From: Anaerolineales bacterium
GTDB lineage: Bacteria; Chloroflexota; Anaerolineae; Anaerolineales; Villigracilaceae
DNA: 6,620 nucleotides
Direction of reading: 5' to 3'
NCBI GenBank assembly: GCA_016789485.1
Contig: JAEURE010000157.1
Span: 1-6,620, forward strand
Positions 1 to 5,598 of the stretch are shown one piece after another; the first letter of the stretch is position 1; each line of letters starts with the position of its first letter. Below the pieces are notes generated by a model. The model searched no databases. It was not told the DNA's origin and saw only the letters and a list, made by a program, of their open reading frames with translations. The position numbers and the translations under genes are program-made.

Positions 1-1
1 T

Positions 2-82
2 CAAATGAATTTTCACGCGCGCGGAAAACGTTATGATGACCTGTTGGACGGCATTCGCCAGTCCATGTTTGGAGGGGCGTAA
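2..82 (+). CDS. tsaE: Probable TsaE C-terminal end (tRNA t6A biosynthesis ATPase), partial
   Basis: Only the last 26 codons lie in the window, in a frame open from base 2 to the TAA at 80-82. The tail contains FHARGKRYDDLLDGIRQS and ends MFGGA. A segment with an RG-K/R-RY core, followed by an amphipathic helix with leucines, resembles the last strand and helix of TsaE, the P-loop ATPase that works with TsaB and TsaD to make t6A37 in tRNA. The Walker A and B motifs would lie upstream, outside the window, so the call rests mostly on context: the gene overlaps tsaB by one base (TAATG), and tsaE-tsaB neighbours are common in bacteria. The codons for the final Gly-Gly-Ala also form the tsaB Shine-Dalgarno sequence. 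Another small protein cannot be excluded. Confidence 0.6.
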   Translation, partial: QMNFHARGKRYDDLLDGIRQSMFGGA

Positions 83-747
83 TGTTACTTGCTGTTGATA
101 CTTCCACTGCGCAGGTGGGGCTGGCTTTGTATGACGGGATTCAAGTGCTCGGCGAGATGACATGGTCCACGCGTCAGCATCATACAACGGAATTGGCGCC
201 GGCTCTTTCTGGACTTTTGAATCGGTCTGCAGTTTCCATGGACATGGTCACCGCTTTGGCAGTTGCGATAGGCCCTGGTTCGTTCACAAGTTTGCGAGTT
301 GGGTTGTCTTTGGTAAAAGGAATTGCGCTGGCTCGTCATTTACCGATCGTCGGTATTCCCACGTTGGATGTGATCGCAGCAGCACAGCCTGTGTCGAAAC
401 ATCCGCTGGTGGCGCTGTTACAAGCCGGTCGGACGCGTATCGCTTTCAGCGTGTATAAAAGCGAGAAGAAAATGTGGCAGGCTGAGGGCGGAGTCCGAAG
501 CGGGACAGTGGATGAGTTATTAAACGAAATCGAGAGTCCGACCATGGTTGCCGGTGAATTATCCGCTGAAGACCGCAAGAAGTTCTCGAAAAAGAAAAAT
601 ATATTGCTGGCTTCGCCGGTGAATTGTTTGCGCCGCCCATCTGTCCTTGCGGAGTTGGCTTGGGCGCGCTGGCAGAACGGTGAAGCGGATGATGCGGCTG
701 CGCTTGCTCCGATCTATTTGCATGTGGCTGGGACGCCGATTGCATGA
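82..747 (+). CDS. tsaB: TsaB, tRNA threonylcarbamoyladenosine biosynthesis protein
   Basis: This 221-residue protein belongs to the ASKHA-fold TsaB family. In that family TsaB is the non-catalytic partner that binds TsaD and TsaE in the cytoplasmic complex transferring threonylcarbamoyl to A37 of ANN-decoding tRNAs. The start LLAVDTST (residues 2-9) is the family's first phosphate-loop-like strand. HHTTELAP (33-40) and GPGSFTSLRVG (64-74) are the hallmark segments, followed by the conserved IVGIPTLD (89-96). A C-terminal APIYLH near residue 210 matches the usual ending. Length is normal for the family (about 220-230). The ATG at 82 is preceded by GGAGGGG at 71-77, a strong ribosome-binding site. 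The gene overlaps the upstream stop by 1 base and the rimI start by 4 bases (ATGA), so translational coupling is likely. No truncation or missing segment is visible. Confidence 0.95.
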   Translation: MLLAVDTSTAQVGLALYDGIQVLGEMTWSTRQHHTTELAPALSGLLNRSAVSMDMVTALAVAIGPGSFTSLRVGLSLVKGIALARHLPIVGIPTLDVIAAAQPVSKHPLVALLQAGRTRIAFSVYKSEKKMWQAEGGVRSGTVDELLNEIESPTMVAGELSAEDRKKFSKKKNILLASPVNCLRRPSVLAELAWARWQNGEADDAAALAPIYLHVAGTPIA

Positions 748-1199
748 ATCATGTGATCCGCAAAATGACCCTGCAAGATCTGGAGCAGGTGGTTGCGATT
801 GACCAGGTCTCATTTAGTCTGCCGTGGCCTGCGCGTTCCTTTCAATTTGAATTGACGGATAATGAAGCATCGCGTTCCTGGGTTGCAGACATGGATGGGC
901 GCGTGATCGCGATGTTGATCGGTTGGCTGATCGTGGATGAATTGCACGTGGCTACGATTGCGACACATCCTGAATTTCGCGGTCAGGGGATTGGCAAGGA
1001 GATTCTTTTGCACGCACTGCGCTCTGCAAAGGAAGAAGGTGCAATAAAATCGTTTTTGGAAGTGCGCGAAAGTAATGAGGTTGCGCGGAAGATGTACCGC
1101 AGTTTCGGTTTTGTGGAAGATGGACGCCGCAAGGAATATTATAAAGATAACGGCGAGGATGCGATCCTTATGTCATTGAATCACTTGCCCGGAGGATGA
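744..1199 (+). CDS. rimI: RimI-type protein N-alpha-acetyltransferase (GNAT family)
   Basis: This 151-residue GNAT-fold protein resembles RimI, which acetylates the N-terminal alanine of ribosomal protein bS18 using acetyl-CoA. The acetyl-CoA pyrophosphate loop is RGQGIG (residues 79-84), after the strand HVATIATHPEF. LEVRESN (105-111) follows, and the segment KMYRSFGF (116-123) closes the fold. By spacing, E106 and Y118 correspond to the E103 and Y115 catalytic pair described for Salmonella RimI, since both pairs are 12 residues apart. The tail RRKEYY...EDAILM also fits RimI. The ATG overlaps the tsaB stop (ATGA), which supports this start over Met8; a GGGA at 730-733 is only a weak ribosome-binding site, so coupling from tsaB is probable. 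Adjacency to tsaB is a recurrent bacterial arrangement. Substrate range may be wider than bS18, which the sequence cannot tell. Confidence 0.9.
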   Translation: MNHVIRKMTLQDLEQVVAIDQVSFSLPWPARSFQFELTDNEASRSWVADMDGRVIAMLIGWLIVDELHVATIATHPEFRGQGIGKEILLHALRSAKEEGAIKSFLEVRESNEVARKMYRSFGFVEDGRRKEYYKDNGEDAILMSLNHLPGG

Positions 1200-1203
1200 C
1201 TTG
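1191..1203 (+). promoter_or_regulatory. Ribosome-binding site fixing the TTG start of the UDG gene
   Basis: GGAGGA at 1191-1196 lies 4 bases before TTG at 1201-1203 and overlaps the rimI stop region (TGA at 1197-1199). The first in-frame ATG of the UDG is codon 41, past the first two Fe-S cysteines (C17, C20), so initiation at this TTG is strongly favoured. Confidence 0.85.
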
Positions 1204-1845
1204 ACTGCCGAAGAGACACTTGCCCAGATTGCAAAGGATGTTTCGATCTGCACAAATTGTGCCTTGCATGAAGGCCGTAAAAAGTCTGTGCCGGGCGATG
1301 GACCCGCCGATGCGGAGATCATGTTTATTGGCGAAGGTCCGGGCTTTCATGAAAACGAGCAGGGACGTCCGTTCGTAGGGGCGGCCGGCAAATTTCTGGA
1401 TCAATTGTTGGCACAAGCTGATTTAACCCGTGCAGATGTATTCATTGCCAATGTGGTCAAATGCCGTCCGCCCGGGAACCGTGATCCATTGCCTGAGGAA
1501 TTGGCTGCATGTGACGTTCATCTGGAAGCGCAGATAACAGCCATCAACCCGAGTATTATTGTGACGCTGGGACGCTTTTCGATGAATAAATTCATCCCGG
1601 GCGCAAAGATCAGCACGATCCACGGGCAGATGCAGAAGGTGGGGGAACGGTTTGTTATTCCAATGTTCCATCCCGCAGCGGCGCTGCATCAGCCACCGTT
1701 GAAGCCGTCCATCCTTGCGGATTTTGCAAAGCTGCCCGATCAATTGAGTGAAGCGCGTGCAGCATTGGGTAGAAAGATTAAAGTGAAGAAGAAAGAAGCG
1801 GCTCTACCGCAGGTTGAAAAGCCGCAGCAATTGAGTCTATTTTAA
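1201..1845 (+). CDS. Family 4 (Fe-S) uracil-DNA glycosylase
   Basis: This 214-residue enzyme is predicted to remove uracil from DNA and so start base-excision repair of deaminated cytosine. It has the 4Fe-4S ligand pattern C17-x2-C20-x67-C88-x15-C104, which matches the C-x2-C-xn-C-x14-17-C spacing of family 4 UDGs. The active-site segment is GEGPG (44-48), followed by GRPFVGAAGKFLD (55-67). The second cysteine pair sits in NVVKCRPPGNRDP...AAC, and the C-terminal catalytic loop is FHPAA (156-160). Start is TTG with a strong GGAGGA site. Residues from about 190 form a basic, probably flexible tail (KIKVKKK) ending in QLSLF at the extreme C-terminus, which fits the bacterial beta-clamp-binding consensus QL(S/D)LF. 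Length is near the family norm of about 200. It is one base after rimI, so it is probably co-transcribed with tsaB-rimI. Thermophile UDGs and the SPO1 DNA polymerase N-terminal domain share this fold; nothing suggests a polymerase here. Confidence 0.93.
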   Translation: MTAEETLAQIAKDVSICTNCALHEGRKKSVPGDGPADAEIMFIGEGPGFHENEQGRPFVGAAGKFLDQLLAQADLTRADVFIANVVKCRPPGNRDPLPEELAACDVHLEAQITAINPSIIVTLGRFSMNKFIPGAKISTIHGQMQKVGERFVIPMFHPAAALHQPPLKPSILADFAKLPDQLSEARAALGRKIKVKKKEAALPQVEKPQQLSLF

Positions 1846-1848
1846 TCC

Positions 1849-1896
1849 GTCATTGTGTGTATAGGAATCGTCTCAATCTGATGTCCTTGCAATGAC
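1849..1896. repeat. Intergenic inverted repeat, possibly a decayed palindromic repeat
   Basis: GTCATTG (1849-1855) and its exact reverse complement CAATGAC (1890-1896) flank 34 bases in the only gap between the UDG and the dehydrogenase genes. The arms could pair for 7 bp, with G-U pairs possible just inside. The right arm CCTTGCAATGACA resembles, from memory, the ends of small palindromic repeats of the type CGTCATTGCGAG...CTCGCAATGAC found in many bacterial intergenic regions. The interior is not palindromic, so if it is such an element it has degenerated. No U-tract follows, so it does not look like a terminator. Confidence 0.35.
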
Positions 1897-1910
1897 ATGA
1901 AGAAGGAAAA

Positions 1911-3233
1911 ATGTCTACAAAAGAAGTTCTCGTAAGTAAACTAAAAGATAAAAGTGCAAAAGTTGCCATCCTTGGTTTGGGATATGTAGGACTGCCGCTG
2001 GCTGTGGTTTTTGGTGAGGCGGGGTTCCATGTCACTGGTGTGGACCCTGATAAACGTAAGATAGATGCGTTGTTGGAGGGGAAGTCATATATCCCCGATG
2101 TGAAAACGGAAGCCGTTGCGAAACTTGTCAAAGATGGCATGTTCACCGCCACAACAGACTTCTCAGTTTTGAAGGATATGGATGCGGTTAGCATTTGTGT
2201 GCCGACTCCGCTGCGCCAGACAGGCGACCCGGATATGTCCTTTATTATTTCTGCGACGGAGGAATTGGCGAAGTACATGCATAAAGGCATGGTGGTTGTA
2301 TTGGAATCAACCACGTATCCCGGTACGACCCGTGAACTGCTCCTGCCAAAACTGGGCATCGAACACGACTTGAAAGTTGGCGTGGATTGGTTCCTTGCAT
2401 TTTCCCCGGAACGTGTGGATCCCGGGCGCGAAGATTACACGACCATCAACACGCCCAAGGTGATGGGTGGCATTACCGAAACCTGTGGTGAAGTAGCGAC
2501 AGTCTGGTATGAAGGTGCGATTAAGACTGTGCATCATGTGTCTACTGCCGAAGCGGCGGAGATGTCCAAACTGCTGGAGAATACGTTCCGCATGATCAAC
2601 ATTGGCTTGGTCAATGAGTTGGCAATCATGTGCGAACGCCTTGATGTGGATGTGTGGGAAGTGATCGATGCTGCCGCCACCAAGCCGTTTGGTTTTATGA
2701 AATTCACCCCGGGTCCCGGATTGGGAGGTCACTGTATTCCGATTGATCCTCTGTATCTTTCCTGGAAAATGAAATCCTTTAATTACAATGCCCGCTTCAT
2801 TGAGTTGGCATCTGAGATCAATACCAATATGCCGCGTTATGTTGTCAGCCGTGTGCTGGAAGGGATGAATGACCGCGGCAAGCCTCTTAAAGGCTCGAAA
2901 GTGCTTGTTCTTGGCGTGGCTTACAAACCTGACATTGATGATGTGCGTGAATCACCTGCGTTGGATGTGATTGGCCTGCTGCAAAAGAAAGGGGCAATCG
3001 TGGAGTATCACGATCCATATATTCCGCGCATCCATCATGAATACGACGGCTGGAGAATGGACAGCATTAAGGATATGATGAAGTCTGTGAAAGAATCCGA
3101 CGCAGTCGTTATCATTACCAACCATAGCGAATATGATTACAAGGCAATTATCGAAGCCGCCAAATTTGTCTTTGACTCGCGCAATGCCACGGGTAAGTAT
3201 GGGAAAGACCACGAGAAGGTTGAAAGATTGTAA
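1911..3233 (+). CDS. Nucleotide-sugar dehydrogenase, UDP-N-acetylglucosamine 6-dehydrogenase type (WbpA/TviB-like)
   Basis: This 440-residue cytoplasmic enzyme belongs to the UDP-glucose/GDP-mannose dehydrogenase family, which oxidises C6 of a UDP-sugar to the uronic acid in two NAD-dependent steps. The NAD-binding Rossmann loop is GLGYVG (22-27), with CVPTP at 96-100. ESTTYPGTT (132-140) and SPERVDPG (165-172) are conserved substrate and catalytic segments. KLLENTFRMIN (220-230) leads into the active-site motif PGPGLGGHCIPIDP (267-280) with the nucleophile Cys275 and Asp279. The C-terminal UDP-binding domain has LGVAYKPDIDDVRESP (334-349). SPERVDPG and PGPGLGGHC point to UDP-GlcNAc 6-dehydrogenases rather than UDP-glucose dehydrogenases (Ugd), and the length matches WbpA (about 436). 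A close AAGGA precedes the ATG. It abuts the epimerase gene with no spacer (TAAATG). Exact substrate, UDP-GlcNAc or a related sugar, is inferred. Confidence 0.88.
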   Translation: MSTKEVLVSKLKDKSAKVAILGLGYVGLPLAVVFGEAGFHVTGVDPDKRKIDALLEGKSYIPDVKTEAVAKLVKDGMFTATTDFSVLKDMDAVSICVPTPLRQTGDPDMSFIISATEELAKYMHKGMVVVLESTTYPGTTRELLLPKLGIEHDLKVGVDWFLAFSPERVDPGREDYTTINTPKVMGGITETCGEVATVWYEGAIKTVHHVSTAEAAEMSKLLENTFRMINIGLVNELAIMCERLDVDVWEVIDAAATKPFGFMKFTPGPGLGGHCIPIDPLYLSWKMKSFNYNARFIELASEINTNMPRYVVSRVLEGMNDRGKPLKGSKVLVLGVAYKPDIDDVRESPALDVIGLLQKKGAIVEYHDPYIPRIHHEYDGWRMDSIKDMMKSVKESDAVVIITNHSEYDYKAIIEAAKFVFDSRNATGKYGKDHEKVERL

Positions 3234-4205
3234 ATGTCGAACTACCTTGTCACAGGCGCGGCAGGATTCATCGGCGCGCGGACTTCGCAAATGCTCATCG
3301 AGCAGGGACATACTGTCGTTGGTATTGATAATATCAATGATGCGTATGACCCTCGCATCAAGGAATATCGCCTTAAAAAACTTCAAGGATTAAGGGGGTT
3401 CAAGTTCTATAAGGCTGATATTTCCGATAAATCCTCCATCGACTTGTTCAAGAATGAAAAAATCGATGGGGTTATCAACCTTGCGGCCCGCGCGGGTGTT
3501 CGCTTCAGCGTGGACAATCCCTGGGCCTTCGTTGAATCCAATGTCACTGGTACATTGAACATGCTGGAAGTCTGCCGCCAGTTCGGGTGCAAGAAGTTTA
3601 TTCTTGCTTCCACATCCAGCATTTATGGCGAGAATCCGCAGTATCCCACGCCGGAGACGGCATCCAGCAGCGAGCCGATGCAGCCGTATGCTGCAAGTAA
3701 AAAAGGGGCTGAGGCGCTGGCTCATTCCTATCATCATCTTTATGATATTGATGTGACTGTTGTTCGCTATTTCACGGTCTACGGACCTGCCGGGCGCCCA
3801 GACCTTGCCATCTTCCGTTTCGTGAAATGGATCATGGAAGGTGAGCCGATCCGCATCAATGGAGATGGGACGCAATCCCGCGGATTCACCTACGTGGATG
3901 ATATTGCCCGTGGAACGATCGCCGCGCTCAAACCGCTTGGGTATGAGATCATTAACCTCGGCGGACATGAAGTCATCACCATCAATGGATTAGTGGAATT
4001 GGTCGAAGACCTGACAGGTAAAAAAGCCAGCGTTCAATATGGTCCGCCCAACCTTGCGGATATGTTCATGAATCAGGCGGATGTAAGCAAGGCTCGTGAG
4101 ATGTTGGGCTGGAATCCACAGGTCAATTTGCGTGAGGGGATCGGTAACCTGATCGAGTGGTACAAGGCAGAACGAAGCTGGGCGAAGGACATCCTGACAC
4201 CGTAA
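3234..4205 (+). CDS. NAD-dependent sugar-nucleotide epimerase, UDP-uronate 4-epimerase type
   Basis: This 323-residue extended short-chain dehydrogenase/reductase is predicted to invert C4 of a UDP-linked uronic acid through a transient keto intermediate with tightly bound NAD. The N-terminal dinucleotide loop is TGAAGFIG (7-14), and Asp32 ends the second strand, favouring NAD. LAARAGVRFSVDNP (83-96) is typical of UDP-glucuronate 4-epimerases and their UDP-GlcNAcA relatives. The catalytic residues are in ASTSSIYG (125-132) and the Tyr142-x3-Lys146 pair. VYGPAGRPD (172-180) corresponds to the family's VYGPWGRPD with Ala in place of Trp, and SRGFTYVDDIA (215-225) is the C-terminal substrate-domain hallmark. 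The ATG directly follows the dehydrogenase stop with only a weak, distant GAAGG, implying translational coupling. Because its partner makes a UDP-uronic acid, the likely products are UDP-GalNAcA or UDP-GalA. UDP-glucose or UDP-GlcNAc 4-epimerase activity is a less likely alternative. Confidence 0.85.
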   Translation: MSNYLVTGAAGFIGARTSQMLIEQGHTVVGIDNINDAYDPRIKEYRLKKLQGLRGFKFYKADISDKSSIDLFKNEKIDGVINLAARAGVRFSVDNPWAFVESNVTGTLNMLEVCRQFGCKKFILASTSSIYGENPQYPTPETASSSEPMQPYAASKKGAEALAHSYHHLYDIDVTVVRYFTVYGPAGRPDLAIFRFVKWIMEGEPIRINGDGTQSRGFTYVDDIARGTIAALKPLGYEIINLGGHEVITINGLVELVEDLTGKKASVQYGPPNLADMFMNQADVSKAREMLGWNPQVNLREGIGNLIEWYKAERSWAKDILTP

Positions 4206-4211
4206 TAGCTC

Positions 4212-4247
4212 AAAACTCCGAGTTCTTCAAGAACTCGGAGTTTTTTT
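4212..4247 (+). terminator. Intrinsic (rho-independent) terminator
   Basis: A 14-bp perfect stem (4212-4225 with 4231-4244) built on AACTCCGAGTTC closes a TTCAA loop. The right arm runs into a seven-T tract (4241-4247). It starts 6 bases after the epimerase stop codon, so it should end the dehydrogenase-epimerase transcript. The A-run at the foot of the left arm means it could also act on the opposite strand, but no converging gene is visible. Confidence 0.92.
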
Positions 4248-4253
4248 AGCGTT

Positions 4254-4266
4254 TATAATTTCACTC
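4254..4266 (+). promoter_or_regulatory. Probable promoter (-10 TATAAT) giving a leaderless flippase mRNA
   Basis: A perfect TATAAT lies at 4254-4259, right after the terminator T-tract and 7 bases before the flippase ATG at 4267. Transcription from this box would begin at or next to the A of the ATG, so the mRNA would have almost no 5' leader. No Shine-Dalgarno sequence is present in the interval, which fits. The -35 position (about 4231-4236, GAACTC) falls in the terminator stem and does not match TTGACA, so strength or activator dependence is unknown. Confidence 0.6.
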
Positions 4267-5598
4267 ATGTCCCTTCTCTCAAAATTCAAAAATGACCCGC
4301 TTTTCGCAAAAGTGATTCGTTCCAGCGGGGTCTTGTTTAGCAGTAACACCGTCAGCCTTGGATTAAGCGTCTTGCAGGGAGTCCTAGTCACACGCCTGCT
4401 TGGGCCAGCGGGGTTTGGTTTGATCGGCGTGGTGATGGCATTCGCCTCCACTGTGAACAGCATCTTCTCGTTTCGGATGAGCGAGTTGGTTGTGCGTTAT
4501 GGCGGGGAATATCTCAGCAAGGGAGAAAAAGAGAAAGCCTCAGCCATCATGAAAGCGGCGGGGTTAACCGAAGGCGCGGTCTCTCTTGCGGCGTTCTTCG
4601 TTGTCATGCTTACAGCGGGGCTTGCGGAAACGTATCTCGCCAAAACACCAAACGTCTCGTGGATGTTCACGGTTTACGCGCTTGGTCTGCTTGCGAATTT
4701 CAACACTGAAACATCCACAGGTATTCTTCAAGTTACAGACAGAATCAAATTGCAAGGCACGATCAATCTTGCGCAGAGTATTCTTACATCCATCATTATT
4801 GTTGGTGCATATTTCTTGAATGGAAGTATCACCATTATTCTCGTCGCATATTTGCTGGGGAAATCCATTCTTGGGCTCGGCATGTTCATCACCGCGCAGG
4901 TTCAGCTGCACAAAGCGCTCGGAGCAGGGTGGTGGCGCACGCCTTTCTCTGCGCTTACCTCCACACACCAGTTGATTCGTTTTGCGCTCAGTTCAAACAT
5001 CAGCGCGACCATCATCAAGATTTTCCGTGAAAGCGAGTTGATCTGGATCGGCTTCTTTCTTGATACCACTGCGGTTGGTTATTATCGCGTGGCGTACACC
5101 ATCGTCCATTTTCTTGCCATTCCCGCTGACCCGCTCATTTCCACAACCTTTCCCGAAATCAATCGCCTTGCGGTTGAGCACGCATGGGGACGCCTCAAAA
5201 GTTTTCTGCGCAAGATCACGGCTTTTTCATTCGCGTACAACATCGCCTTGGGCGCGGGGCTTATCCTCTTTGGCCGCTGGGTCATTCTCATTTATTCTGG
5301 TGAAGAATATCTCAACGCCTATCCTGCACTGATCGCGCTCACTATCGGCCTTGTTTTCAATTACGTCCTGTTTTGGAATCGTCCGTTGCTACTTTCGCTT
5401 GGGTTGCCTGAGTTCCCGATCTATGTCACGCTCATTGTTGGCTTGCTCAAACTTGGGCTGTCGTTTTTGCTTGTGGCGCGTTATGGCATTATCGCCGCCG
5501 CCGCGTTGCTTTCGTTCTATTACATTGCCTCGGTGGGCGTGATGGTCTGGCGCGGTTTGATCGAGATTGGAAAAAATGAAAATCGCTCTCATCACTAA
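4267..5598 (+). CDS. Wzx-like polysaccharide flippase (oligosaccharide translocase, MOP superfamily)
   Basis: This 443-residue polytopic membrane protein is predicted to flip lipid-linked oligosaccharide units across the cytoplasmic membrane. By eye it has about 12-14 hydrophobic segments, including roughly 20-40, 47-68, 102-119, 158-174, 178-198, 361-380, 393-413 and 417-437. The N-terminal pattern, SSGVLFSSNTVSLGLSVLQG (19-38) followed by TRLLGPAGFGLIGV (42-55), is typical of Wzx/RfbX-type transporters, in which a helix leads to R-LGP-FG before the second helix. R70 and RYGGEYLSKGEKEKA after helix 2 form the usual cytoplasmic loop. Length is normal (about 420-480). It begins directly behind the terminator and TATAAT box with no ribosome-binding site, and its end overlaps the glycosyltransferase start by 23 bases. 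The + strand is C-rich from about 4680 onward, unlike the upstream genes. The substrate cannot be read from sequence; the uronic acid enzymes next door suggest an acidic polysaccharide. Confidence 0.88.
   Translation: MSLLSKFKNDPLFAKVIRSSGVLFSSNTVSLGLSVLQGVLVTRLLGPAGFGLIGVVMAFASTVNSIFSFRMSELVVRYGGEYLSKGEKEKASAIMKAAGLTEGAVSLAAFFVVMLTAGLAETYLAKTPNVSWMFTVYALGLLANFNTETSTGILQVTDRIKLQGTINLAQSILTSIIIVGAYFLNGSITIILVAYLLGKSILGLGMFITAQVQLHKALGAGWWRTPFSALTSTHQLIRFALSSNISATIIKIFRESELIWIGFFLDTTAVGYYRVAYTIVHFLAIPADPLISTTFPEINRLAVEHAWGRLKSFLRKITAFSFAYNIALGAGLILFGRWVILIYSGEEYLNAYPALIALTIGLVFNYVLFWNRPLLLSLGLPEFPIYVTLIVGLLKLGLSFLLVARYGIIAAAALLSFYYIASVGVMVWRGLIEIGKNENRSHH

Noticed and set aside
1831..1865. Possible promoter for the dehydrogenase (TTGAGT at 1831, TATAGG at 1860)
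   Set aside because: The spacing of 23 bases is far too long and the -10 match is poor. No better pair is visible in 1846-1910.
1849..1896. Inverted repeat as a terminator after udg
   Set aside because: The stem is only 7 bp with a 34-base loop and no T-tract follows, so intrinsic termination is not supported.
1850..2359. Antisense open frame (169 codons) starting in the dehydrogenase and running out through its 5' end
   Set aside because: It is opposite the conserved Rossmann domain, the product is low-complexity Ser/Thr-rich, and it has no family resemblance. Treated as a shadow.
3231..3236. Fusion or frameshift between the dehydrogenase and the epimerase
   Set aside because: TAA is directly followed by ATG and both proteins have complete termini of normal length, so this is ordinary gene abutment.
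3390..3968. Long antisense open frame (192 codons) opposite the epimerase gene
   Set aside because: It lies wholly inside a well-supported + strand gene, its translation shows no recognisable domain, and no ribosome-binding site or promoter supports it. It is a codon-bias shadow.
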